Positions 9,993-23,475 of a DNA stretch of 64,000 nt are shown piece after piece. The notes under the pieces are model-generated. The model was not told where the DNA came from, searched no databases, and saw nothing but the letters and a program-made list of their open reading frames with translations. Made by a program: the position numbers and the translations under genes. Every line of letters starts with the position of its first letter. The stretch's first letter is position 1. The stretch is taken from contig CM037586.1 in assembly GCA_021018995.1 (NCBI GenBank), positions 147,292,060-147,356,059 on the forward strand, written 5' to 3'. The stretch comes from Chloranthus sessilifolius (Eukaryota; Streptophyta; Magnoliopsida; Chloranthales; Chloranthaceae).

Positions 9993-12900
9993 TGTCACTA
10001 CTCGAAATTTTATCCCATCCCGAGGGCCTAGAATTTCTAATTATGACTCGCACATATTCTGAATATGCTAAACGGACATACACCTAATCAGAGTTATCGC
10101 GCAAAATAGGTTTCACGAAATTCGTGAAAGTCAACATATAAGATGAAAATAAAAACAGTCATAAATACTAAAATAAAAGTAATGAATCTGAATAATCCAC
10201 CAATAAAACAATAATGAAAGTCAGAGAAAAATCCGATAAAATAAACTATAAAATCCGCAATACCAGTATCAATAAAACTCAATACGAAGTCCACAATGAT
10301 CAGTAACCGACACTGGAATCAAGATCAGCACCGTAGTCCTTATGATAACCGGCAGCGTCGCCTTCCAATGACTCTTGGTACTCAACGCTCGTGGGATCAA
10401 TGAAATCAGCGTCGGCGAAATCTAGATGGCTCGCGTCTACTCCACCAGCGTAATCACTTGCAACTTTAGATTATCGTGGGATAAGTTTACTCAGTCACGT
10501 AAATTCAGTAGATACACTACCAATCCATCCCATACTACTCAGGTGCATTAAGTTAGTGATAAACATAATATCTCAAAGCAGATAGCAGAAGAAAGATAAA
10601 ATCATATTCATATTGTAAAACTTATATCATATCATAAATGCAAAACCATGATCTAGACAATCATATCCTAATGTACCTTACCATATCTCATAACATATCA
10701 TACAATGTCTTATTACCATTCTCATATATATGTCTGTACATCGCATGAGCGTAATTAACATACTCGTGAAATCCTAAACGACCTGTGCCAGAGTCACTGC
10801 TCGAGCTACCATGGGAGGGTCAACATAGTATCATACCACCATATCATAACGCCTTCGTATCATACTCATACTCCACCATCCAGCCAATGGGGAGACATAA
10901 TGGCCAAAGTCAATCATAACATACTCATACTCATAATCTCTCCCAGAGATCCGTCTTAGCTGAAAGACGTTGTTGCCCTTACGATGGCTACGCAAGGAAC
11001 GACACATACAGAGACTTAAATTCTTTATCTTGTGCTGGCCCACACAGCGATATCTTATTATCGTACTCTTATCATAACTTATCTTATCTCATACTCATAT
11101 CTTATCATACTCTTATACTTAATCCTAGGACAAACTATAGTGAGACAACTTTCCTAATTCACGCTTCTCAAGAAAAATATTTCATAGTAGCCTGGATGTA
11201 CTTCGTGTGGTAGTCTATACTACCATAGATGTATTGCATCCGAACATGAATGCTAATATTATGAGTTTCATGTCACCGTAGAAGAACCTCACCACAGCTA
11301 ATGCCTATGGTCGAACCTCATAACTTAACCCATAATTTATACTATCAAATTTGAGTTCGGAGTGATCAGGTCGCCGTTTATGCCACCGTATACGAGGTTA
11401 CACTGAATTCACACTCACCCGACTCGTCATGGGTCTCATTCAATCATGAGTTGTAAGACATGTGAATATGGTATATTTCTCGCTTTGATACCATCTTAGC
11501 GAATCACCACGCTCAAACGTAGGCATGATCTCATACACTCTCGTACTCATGATCTAACATATCCTTAACTCGTATGAATTGATTAAGTTGCAAATACAAA
11601 AGTATCACACATACAGAACGGTTTACACTTAGATCTTGATTATGTTTATATTTATATTTATTTACATACCACACCAATATAATTATAGAATAGAGTTATA
11701 AGTGTGATTTCGATAATCGTAAAGGTCAGAGTTCGGTTTTATAAAAGCATCAAAGTTATAACACTTTGCGTTATCGAAGTGGTCGCGTTGAAGGGATAAA
11801 ATGATACATATATAGTATACTATAATTAAATACTTAAATAAAAAGGCGCAGTCCAATTTAAAGTGGAGTGCATCACTACCATCGATCGAAACATCAATAA
11901 ATTAGAGTGCATTGAGTTTTGGTCGAACAAGTAGAGTTATAGGAGAAAACAATATTGATAATATTGTTTGATGTCTATGCGAATATAGATCAATCGAATG
12001 AAAAGTGTAACCCAATCGATTGGATTTAAATAGGTACACTTAATCAATTTGATTCAAAATCAATCGATTGAAAAGTGGAAATTAATCGATTGAATTTAAG
12101 TGTATACAGTCGGTTCAATCCAAGGTCAATCGATTGAAACGTCGAACTTAATCGATTGACGTAAGCAGAATACAATTTAAACAGGGAACAAGAATTAATG
12201 CCGACTATAAATAGAAGACAAATTTATACTATAAAATAGGGTAGTACTTGAGCGCCTTGCCATATAAAAATAAATTAAATATTACTAACTTGAGTGACAT
12301 ATAACAATTAGTTTATAAAAACGAAATAAATAATGCTTTATAGGGGAGTTGTCCTCTCACCCTATCTAATATTATAATATATATATAATCAAAAGTCTCA
12401 TTATAGCTTTAACTATCCCACATAACTCAATCGATTGAATATTAAAATTCAACCCTTTTTATTCACTAGAATCGATTTTTTTTTCTAACAAACAGTTGTC
12501 AATCGATTGAATATTAGAATTCAATCGATTGACTGTTGTGATTTCGAAACGAAAAAGGATTCTGAAATAAAATCCAAAATGCATCCGAAAATTTTACAAA
12601 AATAATATAAAATAAGGATTAATTATTATTTTAATCCTAAAATGGATTTTATAATAAAATAAATTTAAATTTATTTTAAATAGCCCATCGATACGCGATC
12701 GAACGCATCCTACGCGATGTGATCTGAGAAGGACGAGACGGATGGATGAGTACCCACCTCTTGAAGCGTGATCGGCGGATCGACGGCAATTAGGGCGATA
12801 GAGATCAACGTCCACACGATGGTCCATTCACGATTACGCCGCCTTCTTACACCATCATTTGACGGTAGGAAAATACCACGGTATTTTTTGTGAAAGAACA

Positions 12901-13169
12901 CACAAGAGATTTAAAAAAGATTTGAGCGTTTTTGGAAAAGGGTGACTATAGAAGAAGATGGAGTGACAGCTAACCAAAGCCTTTCAACCACTAAGCCACC
13001 ACACAATTTGTGTTAAATAAAGACAATCTTAAATATAAAATCTTTTGAAAAATTAAAATATGTATTTTCTCAACTAGGGAAGCTTTCGGTGTGGAGCACT
13101 AACACCATACAAGGTACAAAACACCATCTAATATCAATAAAAGAAAGTCAAAAATTCTAGGTCGTTACA
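9993..13169 (-). mobile_element. Solo LTR of a long-LTR Ty3/gypsy-like family (family B)
   Basis: On minus the LTR starts TGTAACGACCTAGAATTTTT at 13169 and ends GTAGTGACA at 9993. The 5-bp target duplication CTTTT is intact on both sides (9988-9992 and 13170-13174), so this is a complete solo LTR of 3177 bp left by LTR-LTR recombination. Near its 3' end (about 10480-10305, minus) is a short acidic reading frame comparable in place and character to those in the two other long-LTR families here. The interior carries CAATCGATTG palindromes and an ACTCATATC-type low-complexity stretch (10600-11120). The gypsy assignment rests on resemblance to the family with gag at 59512-64000. Confidence 0.8.
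11985..12530. repeat. CAATCGATTG palindrome clusters inside the solo LTR
   Basis: AATCGATTG-type self-complementary 10-mers recur in two clusters (about 11990-12160 and 12425-12530), spaced roughly 20-40 bp, alternating CAATCGATTGAA and TTAATCGATTGA forms. Confidence 0.7.
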
Positions 13170-13182
13170 CTTTTAATCATTT

Positions 13183-13340
13183 AAACAGAAAAATAGTGAC
13201 ATTCCACCATTAATGGTTTTCAATGTTCCTAATTTATCATCAAAGTGATAGATCATACATCAAACAGGAAAATAGTGACATTCCACCATTAATGGTTTTC
13301 AACATTCCTAATTTATTATCAAAGTGATAGATCATACATC
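13183..13340. repeat. Tandem duplication, 2 x 79 bp
   Basis: Two adjoining units begin AAACAG.AAAATAGTGACATT and end near GATAGATCATACATC. They differ at only a few positions, so the duplication is recent. It lies just outside the solo LTR target site. Confidence 0.9.
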
Positions 13341-14523
13341 GAAGGGTAATCAGTCCCAAAGTTTATAGGTTTTAGGATATTGGTACCATCCGATATATGC
13401 ACTCTAATTTCAATTGTTATTCTTTTCTTTCAATGGCGAAGGTTTAAGTTCAGCAAACAGATGATTCACATGCACCAATCGAAATGATTTTTTGGTTAAG
13501 ACATGTTCCAATTATGAATTTGACACTTTTTCAATTTAGATTGATCACAAATGCTGGCCACGTGTGACCTAATTCTGGCAAAAGCTAGAATCCAAAAATG
13601 CTGGGGTCTTGGCCGATTTTGGATTCTTGCCCATTTTGAAATTAAAATATAAATCTTTTTGGGGAACATGTTGGGCCTCCGCGAGAAGTTGGGCACACTA
13701 CTAAACACTTACAGTGTTTTTGTTTTTGCTTTTAAAGTCTAGGAGGAGAGTCGGCCCTAAGAAAGCATTGCCAAACACTACCTTAAACATGTTTAAGGCC
13801 TTACGATTGCTGTTAATAGAATGTTGTTTGGATAAATCCTATGTCTTAGGTGAACAAAATATAGAGTTTGATGAAAGACACGCATAGAGATTCGAGGTTG
13901 GACATGACAATCTACTGGATAACGACCCAAGAGATACCCATCCACTGTGGGTCTACGAACTCACAGAAACCTTGCGGGTTGTGGGGCGACTAACAAACAA
14001 GACTGCCTATATGCATTAATTAATTTCGCTTTTCTAAGCTATAAATTTAAGAGGCCACCGAAAAAAGGCTCGCGCATAGAGATTTTCTACGCCCATCATC
14101 AAATAGCCATTGTGTGGCATCCAGCACAAGGATCGGGTGTCGCGACAACTTAGGTAAGGTCGATAAAATCCCATTAAAAATCTCATAGGAAGCTACTCTA
14201 GTAAATTCGCTATGAGACATGCTATTTTTGGCAACTCTCTTAATTCTCTTTTTCTTTCTCTTTCTATTTCTCTTTCTCTCCTCTTGTCATATATTTTAAA
14301 TATATATTAAATTAGAAATAAAAAATATCATTTTAAAAATAGACTAGCTAAAATAATTATTACTGTTGAAAACTTCTTTTAAAAAACAATAATTAAAGTA
14401 GAGAATATGTTCAAAAGGAGTTTTAAGCTTTAGCTATTTAAATTTAGTTATCCTATTAGAGAGATGCTCTTAGCCATTCCTTGTACTCAAACCTTAGGAG
14501 TTGAGCTGTTATTTATGAACATT
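13341..14523. other. Spacer without recognisable genes
   Basis: No coding sequence supported. A pyrimidine-rich CTCTTTTTCTTTCTC stretch lies near 14240-14285. Confidence 0.4.
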
Positions 14524-14532
14524 TAAATCAAG

Positions 14533-14611
14533 GGAAATTTACTTAATTGACCCTGTCAGATACACTTTTTACGTCAGAGACTATATTTTTACCTTTACCC
14601 AAACTGACCAG
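14533..14611. repeat. MULE left terminal inverted repeat
   Basis: Starts GGAAATTTACTTAATTGACC and ends CAAACTGACCAG. Matches the right repeat with a few substitutions and a short length difference. Confidence 0.9.
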
Positions 14612-15038
14612 TTCCAAGCCTAATCGATCCTAAGGAGAGTAAAAAGTTCAAATTACTCCTTTTTTGACTTTCTTTAACCCACAAAAGCATCATCTTCTTC
14701 CTCATTTTAATCTACTAAAAAGTTAGAGGTGGGTCAGGTGACGACGTCTTCTTCATTAGTCTGATCTGCTATTTCGAAGAAGAAAACAGAGGCTTGGGAA
14801 AAGAAGCCCCTGCATTTTGCCATTGTGAAAAGAAAACCCTACAGTTTGCCATTGCGATGCGAGGTATCTTGAGATTATTCAGTGTAAACCTCATTTTCAG
14901 TTTATTGGTTTGTTAGGGTCTCTTAATAGTGTAGTATAAAAAATAATTTTATTTTATTGGTCCCTATTTTCAGTTTGTTAGGGTCTCTTAATGGTGCAGT
15001 ATAAGAAAAATTTATTTTCTTGATCAATTTTTTAATCA

Positions 15039-15223
15039 GTCGACAACGATTGTCTATACGGTCGACAACGACTGTATAAACATTCAATGTCGACTGTTTA
15101 TATAATCGATATCGACTCTATATATAATCATTATTGACTCTATATACAATTGATATCGGTTGTATATAGGGTCAATATCGATTATATAAACAGTCGATAT
15201 TGATTTTATATAGAGTCGATATG
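15039..15223. repeat. 22-bp minisatellite array 1 of the MULE
   Basis: Eight consecutive 22-bp units with no length change, consensus close to GTCGATATCGACTGTATATA plus two bases, then a partial ninth (15215-15223). It lies between the left terminal repeat and the transposase start. The first half of each unit is self-complementary (GTCGATATCGAC). Confidence 0.9.
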
Positions 15224-15294
15224 TGTTAACAATCGTCTTCTCTCTTTTGTGTCATCAGTCTTATTATCCCTTCCTTCTCATTCTTAAACAGGCA

Positions 15295-18022
15295 ATGACG
15301 GAGGTGGGTATTCCTCTTCTCTGTCACTATGATAGCCTTCTTGTAAGTGATGATGACTTTTATGAAGGTGGCCGGCAGAGGATTATTAATATTTCGACTG
15401 GTATTTCTTATGAATAATTCATAAAGCGAATGTCTGCTATCAGTTTTACGATGGCAGATAAAACAGTTTCTATAAAGTTCCATATGAAGATAGTGAATAC
15501 CCCTGTGGTTGCCGACATTTTGGACTCTAATGATTTGGCCACCCTGTTTACGTTTTATAAATCCGGGATGGACGTTATAAAGGTATTCATCATTAAGGAA
15601 CCATCATCCTTCCGAGTTGAAGTTGAACAAGTACCTCTTGGCAAGACTGATTTTGTGAGTAACCATTCATTTGAACCATGTAAGTTTGAGGAGGATGGAA
15701 CTATATATGATACCGTTTTGTTAGGTGATGACAACGATATTATGACGAACATGTTTGCCAGGAAAGCAACAATTGATTTAAACGATGCTCCAGTTGAATC
15801 GTATGATGACCCACTACTGCATGAGTCACAATAATGTAGTCAAGGGTTAGACTACACTTCAGAAAGGGTGGTGGATACCGATGATTTCAGTCATATCTTC
15901 TCCGGTGGATGGATAATTTGATTGACTCAAGAATTATGTTCTACCATGCCATCGATAGGGGTTACCGGAGAAGCTCAACCCCCATGTCCATACACATGAG
16001 CACCCCTTTGGTGAAGGGCCTAGTCAACTATGCCAGAACCCCTTCGGTGAAGGATCTAGTTAACTACATCAAAACTCCTTCGGTGAAAGATCTAGTCAAC
16101 CACCTGAGAACACCGCTAGTGAATGGTGTAGTCATCCCCAACCCATTAATGAAGATAACTTAGAAGAAGATTATGATGACGAACTGGATGGGTTTATAAA
16201 AGAGGATTCGAAAAATTTTGTGAGAAACATTGATAATCCCCTAGTAGACGGAGATTATGAAGTGTCAGAGACATCGGACGACTCTTCCGATCAAGAGGTG
16301 AAAACTGAATACCAGAATTGGGCGTTTAAAGTTGGAGAGATCTTCAGAGACAAGCAAACATTCTAAAGAGCATTCAAAGAACATGCGGTAGAGAAAAACT
16401 TTCAAATCCCGCCCTTGAAAACCTCTAGTTATTGAGTGACAGTCGGATGCTATGAACCAAGCTGTTCATGGCGAATACATGCGTCTAAATTGACTGGGCT
16501 TGACTCTTTCAAAATTAAGACGTTCAATAGTACTCACACATGTGGGGACGCTAAGATTGGACTGCACGGTCACCGTAATACAAGAATCACCTTTGTAGCC
16601 AATTATGTACAAGAGAAACTTATGAAAGGATTCAACTACACACCAACATCGATAATGTTTGATATTGCAAAAGCTTATAATATGCAAATCTCATATGCTA
16701 AGGCTTAGAGGGGAAAAAAACTTACCCTTAATGATATTAAGGGCAATTTGTGGATCTATCGGTCTACGTGAAGGAGATAGAGAGGGTAGATCCTAATGTA
16801 CGAACGTCCTTTCAACTTACGCTTGATGGTAAGTTTCAAATATTTTTTTGAGGTTTTAACTCGTGCATCGAAAGCTATCGTAATACATTTTGTCGCATTT
16901 TACTTGTAGATGACACAAATCCAGATGACACACACCTATGGGGATGTTCCGAAGGAATCCTACTTATTGCTTAGGCGCAAGACGGTAATAGTCATATACT
17001 ATCGTTAGTGTTTGCCGTTGTTGAGTTAGAAGAAAAGGATACGTGAATGTGGTTTATTGAACGGGTAGGTGCGTTCATAATCGGTGAGTTTACCAAAGAT
17101 TTCGTTATTATCACGGATTGGTCTAAGGATTTAATAAAGGGGGTGAAACATGTCTTTCCTAACACATATCACAGCTACTGCATGTGATATATGATATAAA
17201 ATTTAGCACACAAGTATCCAAGGAACGGTGTGAAGGGTTTATTGTGGAGCGCTGTGCTTGTATATTCAGTAGAGAGATTTGATCATTTTATTAATAAAAT
17301 GAAGCAAGAAGTTGGGGATCCTCGGGCCATAGAGTATATTTTAAAAATAGACCCGAAGATTGGGCACGCTTATATATGAAAGAAAGACAGTACGATTCCC
17401 TGACTACAAATAATGTTAAAAGTTTGAACTGTGAAATCAATTATTGACTTAATTAGAATTACTAGAGAGAAAGTCATTGATTATTTTAAAAGCGCCGACA
17501 GATATATGAGAAATGGAGTACCTTTATCTTCTCGAAAGTATACGAGCACATGAAGAAGGTGCTACAATGGATTGGTAGAAAGAGAGCTCAACCATACGGG
17601 TGAGATCAATTCCAAGTCAATTCTGAAAAGTTTATTCATCACGTCGACTTGGAACATAAGACATGTACTTGCTGCCGTTAGAACATTCATAGTTTACCTT
17701 GCTCGCATGCCGTTGCGGTCATCAATCGAAGAAGTTACGATTACAATAACTTCTGTGAGAAGTGGTTTTTCACCGCTTGCTTTAGACATTCATACAACGA
17801 ACAATGACTTCTCACCCTCGATAAAGCCAATGAAAATTCCAAGCGAAGCTACTGCTGAAAAATATAAAAGTGAGACCACCCGATAATTATCGAAAGCAAG
17901 CCGGCCGTCCGAGGAAAAGAAGGATACGGTCTAAGGGTGAAGTTAGGGCCCTACAGTGTGGCATATATAGTGAGTATGGTCACAATCGCAGGAGTTGTAC
18001 TGTGATGGGATTGATGGGTTGA
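15295..18022 (+). pseudogene. mudrA-like MULE transposase, decayed
   Basis: The likely start is the ATG at 15295, just after a splice-acceptor-like TTCTTAAACAG. The N-terminal part reads IPLLCHYDSLLVSDDDFYEGG then ISYE, the usual MULE N-terminal module, followed by an acidic spacer with a 12-residue repeat (16002-16145). The MuDR DNA-binding module runs about 16325-16700 (C..SCSWRIHASKL, then STHTCGD). A canonical GTAAGT...TTGTAG intron fits 16829-16909. The MULE DDE domain follows (DDTHLWGCSEGILLIA, then VFAVVELEEKDT, then IITDWSKDLIKGVKHVFP, about 16910-17180). Near the C-terminus are GRPRKRR and a zinc knuckle, CGIYSEYGHNRRSC (about 17968-18000), in which tyrosine replaces the second cysteine. 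Several in-frame stops (for example at 15415 and in the DDE domain) disable it. Identification is secure; function is lost. Confidence 0.85.
16002..16145 (+). repeat. Four in-frame 36-bp (12-residue) repeats in the transposase
   Basis: Units read TPLVKGLVNYAR, TPSVKDLVNYIK, TPSVKDLVNHLR and a divergent TPLVNGVVIPNP. They sit in the variable linker between the N-terminal module and the DNA-binding domain. The reading frame is preserved through all four, so the repeat arose while the gene was coding. Function unknown. Confidence 0.8.
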
Positions 18023-18200
18023 TAGTATATATATTTTTAATAGTGATAGATAGAATGTAAATGAGACAATGCATATTTACTCAGAAACTCAGAATCTTGA
18101 TTTTTTTGTTTCGTAATAGTTATAATTTTTTAGACTGTACAGTTACTCAGAAACATGAAATATGGAACGTACAAATGAGTCTTCAGCGACTGTATATATA

Positions 18201-18340
18201 GTCGATATCGACTATATATATAATCGATATTGATCGTATATATAATCGATATCGACCTTATAAACAGTCGATAACGATTGTATATACGATCGATGGCAAC
18301 TGTATATAATGTCGATGACGACTGTATATATAGTCGATGG
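18201..18340. repeat. 22-bp minisatellite array 2 of the MULE
   Basis: Six full 22-bp units (18201-18332) plus partial units at each side, of the same family as array 1 (GTCGATATCGACTATATATA and variants). It occupies the gap between the 3' ends of the two convergent genes. Confidence 0.9.
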
Positions 18341-19358
18341 TGATGGCGAGGACCACAGGCAAGTTCACTTAATTGTGGTTAAATAATTTACAGTAATAAC
18401 TGAAATTTGAATGTACACTAAAAATTTTCATTACAAATTCAAGTTTAATTTATGTTACAAATTTAAGGATGAAGCCACTGGTACTTCTTCACCAGGGTCC
18501 TGCTCCAATTCTCCTCCTCCATCGTCGGTATATTTAGTCAGTGTATGACCAATTTCTATCCTGATCCAATTCATATCTGGTTGCGTGAAGTTAAATTTTT
18601 TCTCTGACATGAAGTACTCCACATACTTCAGCGCAAACATCTCACAATCACTCGAATTGGCCTGTTGGGGAACGACTTTGATCCGACAGTCACTAGATGA
18701 CCAAGGATAACTCTTAATGTTAAGTGCAGTGAAGTCACCGTATGAATATAAAATTGCGGGAAGGTATTGCGTCTGTTTCGAAATAGTAAAATGTCAAATA
18801 TGCTAAGCTAATAATAATGAAAGATATGCTAAACAAAATATCATACCAGCGTTTTCAATTAGTCAGGATATCGTTCCTACTATTAAAAATAGGGTCGACG
18901 ACCATTACCGATCGTTCGAGTACCTTCACGATCGCAAGCGCCCAATGTAATAATTATTGTGAATGAATTGAGACAAATATCTTCAAAAAAGTAATATAAT
19001 CTCAAAGGGTACGATTGAAAAAATTATAAAGATATTGGAAACATACTGTGCTACAATTATGAGCTCACAGATTCTGAAACAGATTGAAGAAGAAATTTTG
19101 CAACAACTTCTTGCCTTAGTTCTCTTTAAGTTTATTGTATCTCGAACCATTCCTCGTACAATTTTTCAGTAAGAAGAAAATTGTTGAAATCGTTCAGTTC
19201 AAAGCCTATGTAGGTCAGAACGGTGGGACACATAAGGAAGCATTTCTCCTTTCCATCAGGATGAATAGCGTCATCAATGACTTCCAAGTGTCTCAAGTAG
19301 GCGCCCATTATCTGAAACCCATACTGTTACAGTTAAGGAAATAAGCGACATTCAAAAG

Positions 19359-19550
19359 AGTCGTCAATGAGTCTGTATTTAGTCGTTGATGACTCTAAAT
19401 AGAGTCGGCATCGACTATATAAGTAATCGTCATCGACTCTAGAGGAAGTCGATATTGATTCGTTATAGAGTCGATAACGACTGTATAGAGAATCAATGGC
19501 AATTACTTAGAGATTCGATTTTGTATAGAGTCGTCGACGACTTTATATTG
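19359..19550. repeat. 22-bp minisatellite array 3 of the MULE
   Basis: Seven 22-bp units from 19359 (AGTCGTCAATGAGTCTGTAT and so on), one shortened 16-bp unit, then AGTCGTCGACGACTTTATAT. It lies in a presumed intron of the protease gene. Confidence 0.85.
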
Positions 19551-20379
19551 TCTCTTTGGTGCTTAAAGTAGCAATAATGAAATAACTAAAATATATGAGT
19601 TGTAAGGTTACTTTACTTATAATATTATCCAAGTACTCCGTGCCCACCAAACATCTGAGAGACCACACTATCAGTGTATAATCATCGATTGTGCTTATGT
19701 AGGTGCTACATAAATAACGACCAACGTAACTAATTTTCATAAAATAATAAACTAGGGTAAACTACTACTAACTAATTGTCATTATTGGGAAGAATGACTT
19801 ACTCGTCTTCAGATTCAGGCTTATTCCATAGGTCCATCATGTATTTCTGCTCCGCTTCTAACTCGGCAGTAGTATAAGCCAGAGGTCCAAACTCAGCAGT
19901 AGCATCAACCACCGCTCCTGCAATGACCTTCTCCATTACATGCTTTTTCGTCGTGGCTCCCTTTCTATGTGTCCTAGGTTTGATGGTAATCGTTTTCAAG
20001 TATTTCCCTTGCCTAGGTCTCAAGCGAGGGTCAATTTGTTGCTGAGGCAATTGGGAAGAAGTTTGCTCTTCATCAGCTGGACCCTTATCCGCTCGAGACC
20101 TAGCTCGTCAGCAGCTGCCGTCACTTCATCTGTGGGAGGATCCTCATGCATGGGAGAAGATGATCCCTTATCGGTGAGCCTTTCCGTGGATGATGGGATA
20201 TCGAAGGTTGAGCCAGACACCTTCGATATCAGCTCCGAGATAGCGGCATCCTGAACATCGTATATAACATTATTAGAATTAAAAACCTGACAAAAATTAT
20301 ATTCACTTATACAAACTACGTTACAGCACATACCTTAAGTGTTGCCTCTAAAATATTTTCAAGAAGTTCTTTCAGCATC

Positions 20380-22589
20380 TGTAATATTCCTGATATTTTG
20401 ACGTATTTTTCATTTACCTCGGTAAGCGTATCAGGAAATATTGTGGAATATGTTTAGATTTTTGGTGAGCTAAGGTTATGACAAGAATAATGGCAAAAAG
20501 GAAATCATCGAAAGATATGTGTAAGTCATGTAAGCAATGACTTACACAATAAAGTAGTGTTTGTGTTTAGCACCGGATAGGTTTTCAATTCAAGTGGATA
20601 AGTTGTAACATAATAAAATCTAGATATTTTATTATTGCTTTTGGGTTATAAGAGAGAGTGCAAGAGAAGTTTTCCTTCTCTCTCGTTGGAACTAAGCCTC
20701 TAAGGACTTGCCCCATTTGAAGTCCCATTTGATCCCAGATCTTGGAAGAATGAGAGCTCCTCTTTCCATCTTAACCATTGATTAGATTAGTGTTTGAATT
20801 CTGATCAGTTTGAATTATTGAAAGAGAAGAGTGATGTGGAGAGTGAGAAAATCTGTGTGATCTTGATGATTGATGAGGCTATAGCCACCCCCTTTTTAAG
20901 GACTGATTGAAGATCTAAACCTTTGGGCTTGGAAATTGTTCCGGTGCGTGAATCGGTGCAACGGAATCAACGAATTAAGCTACAAAAGGTAGGCTATTAA
21001 AACCTTCTTGTGTCCTTTAAATTTTTGGTTTTGCTTAGAATAATATGGAGTATGTTAGAGGAGATCTGATAGCTGTGTTGAAAATAAAGAAAAGAATCCG
21101 GACTTGGAAAAGTTAACAGCCACAGAACCTGAGGAATTCGACTGTCGATTTGAAAATCGAGACTTTTTGGCCTGAGACAGACTTTTGAAATTCGATGGTC
21201 GAATTTGAAATCGACCATCGAATTTCAAATTCGACCAACGAATTTGAATTCGATGGTCGAATTCTGTCCTGTTTCAGGCTTTTGAAAGTTTTGTTGTTTT
21301 TTTTTTTCTGTAAGCTTTTGGTTTGATTTTTGGGTTCTATATTAACACTGAGAGTCTTAATATATGTAGGTTTTGACTATTGGGAGTCCTTGGAGAGGAC
21401 TGTTTGTACATATTTTTGGAACTTCCTTGTTAAGGTAGGGGAACCTTGTATTTAATTTGCATCAAATTATAAGTATAGATTGTTGACTATTTCAATTAAG
21501 AAGGGTCAATTTTGGAAATTCTGTTGCACACAGTATAAATAAAATTCTGAATATATGACACAATCTGAAAATTTGTAAACCTTGTTATAACTAAGAATCT
21601 TTGAAATTCGAACCTCAGAACCTCAGTTAATTTTTGAATAAGAACTTCGAATCAGAACCTTAAAAAATCAGTATATGTTATGAATAATAAGCCTTGATAT
21701 GTATTAGCATTTGCATTTGATTTAGGGTTCATACGTACGATGCCCTAGATTCTATCAACCGTGTTGACGGTAATACTTTAGCGCAAGTTTCTCTCATAGC
21801 GTAGGGGCTTGTTGCATTTTTGAAATGGGTTCATGAACGATGATGGTCAGTAGGGTTTTCCCATCGGTCACGTAGTCCGCTCTCATGCTATAGGAAATTT
21901 GGGAGATAAAATTAAGTTATAAATTTAAGACAAGAAGCATGCTAAATCAGAACACTTTGAACACTTTAGATGATATTATCAGTTTTGACTCAGGATTAGA
22001 ACTGGAGATTTAATTTGAAAAGCATCATTGAAAAACCATATTTGATCCGATTCCGTCTTTTGAAAACCTTTACTTATAAAGAAATGCAAATAGATTTGTT
22101 TCCTCTATTGAGCTTGTCTGTTAGCTCACCCTCGACTATACGTCACAGGTGCTGAGACTGACCTTGGGTCAGAGGATCTGGAGGACTCCGATTATATTCC
22201 CGATGAGGATTTGGACATACCAGCTGAGGAGTTCTTTCCGTGATTTTAGATCTTGTATTTTCTTTTGGTATTTTGTCTGGATATTATTTTGGAATATTGG
22301 GCCCTAGGCCTTTATTTTGGTTCTTTTGGTATCACTCGAGGAACCATTATTGTGAACCACTATTTTAGGTGATCGGATTGGCCATCACCGGTGGTTCTTC
22401 TTGGTTCCTCACAGTGATATATTTAATTTTGTTATATGAAGCTTTTGTTTTGGATTAATAATGTTGCCTCTGTCTTTAGACCTTTGTTTATGTTGCCGGC
22501 TTCTGTTTGTTACGGCTTATTGAGAAATCAATAAGTTGATGAACCGACCTTTCCTATACCTAAGGGATTGAAAAAGTTGGGTCGTCACA
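20380..22589 (+). mobile_element. Solo LTR of a long-LTR Ty3/gypsy-like family (family C), inside the MULE protease gene
   Basis: Begins TGTAATATTCCTGATATTTT and ends GGGTCGTCACA, with the 5-bp target duplication GCATC at 20375-20379 and 22590-22594. It is thus a complete 2210-bp solo LTR. Near its 3' end the sequence ACTATACGTCACAGGT leads into a short acidic frame ending EEFFP (about 22133-22243), matching the arrangement in the other long-LTR families. The intact duplication shows that it inserted after the MULE was in place. Confidence 0.9.
21125..21265. repeat. TCGA-core palindromic repeats in the solo LTR
   Basis: Alternating direct and inverted copies of AATTCGATGGTCGAATT-type motifs, including GAAATCGACCATCGAATTTC and CCAACGAATTTGAATTCG, about every 20 bp. 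A single strand could fold into a ladder of small hairpins. Confidence 0.7.
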
Positions 22590-23211
22590 GCATCCCCTGG
22601 TCCTTTTTGACCAACATGTTTTGGTCCTTTCTGACCAAAATATTTTCAAGAAGTGAATAATATTCTGCAACTCCGCATCCCCTGAACTGAGTCGCTCATT
22701 GAAGGGGTTGCATAGTTTCTCTATGAAGTCGCAACGTGTCGCGAGGACGCCATTCTTTTGCTCTAAATAACTCACTCTTTGGGTGAGTTTCAAGTTATCC
22801 ATTACCAGCCTTTCAATCCTCCTCAACAACGACTCATTAGAGGAGGTCGATGCAGCTGGACTCTCCTTTGTAGGCTCCCTAGTTCTTGGCTGCTCTATAT
22901 GGACGGGGCCCTCTTCCGAGGAGGATTCTTCGTCCGATGTCGATTGGACGTCAAATTCTTTCTTGTCAATATTATCGACCGGAATGAAATTTCTCTTCTT
23001 TTTTGGCCGCACAACTTCCATAACTTTCTTGACCGGTTCATGAACCTCTTTTCTCTTCCCTCCAACGACCTTTTGACCTCGTAGATATTATTTTAGGACA
23101 TGTATTTCTGACTCAAAGCCAATAGGTACGAGGGGAGCGCAAACCTTTTGAAAGAAAAGGAAACATCCATAATAAAAGTTACTAAATTGATAATATATTC
23201 AAAATGCAAGG

Positions 23212-23475
23212 TATCGACTCTTTAATAAATCGTTATCGACTAGTTACGAAGTTGTTATCGACTATTTACAAAGTCATTATCGACAATTTCTGAAGTCGGT
23301 ATCGACTATATAATAGATCGGTATCGACTCTGTACGAGATCGGTATTGACTATTTACGAAGTCGGTATCGACTCTATAAATAATCGTCATCCACTTTGGA
23401 CGAGATCAGTATCAACTTATTAGGTAGTCATCATCGACTCCTTAATGAATCGGTATCGACCTTCTATGAAATCGT
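23212..23475. repeat. 22-bp minisatellite array 4 of the MULE, exactly 12 units
   Basis: Twelve consecutive 22-bp units with no insertion or deletion (264 bp). Most start TATCGACT and end ATCGG, ATCGT or GTCGG. It lies between coding parts of the protease gene, in a presumed intron. Units differ from one another at several positions while the length stays fixed. Confidence 0.9.

Noticed and set aside
15039-15223. CRISPR array
   Set aside because: Units are contiguous with no unique spacers and lie in a plant transposon; this is a minisatellite.
19799-20331. Two separate small host genes on minus
   Set aside because: They fall within the MULE-borne Ulp1-like gene, in the correct order between its coiled coil and protease core, so they are better read as its exons.
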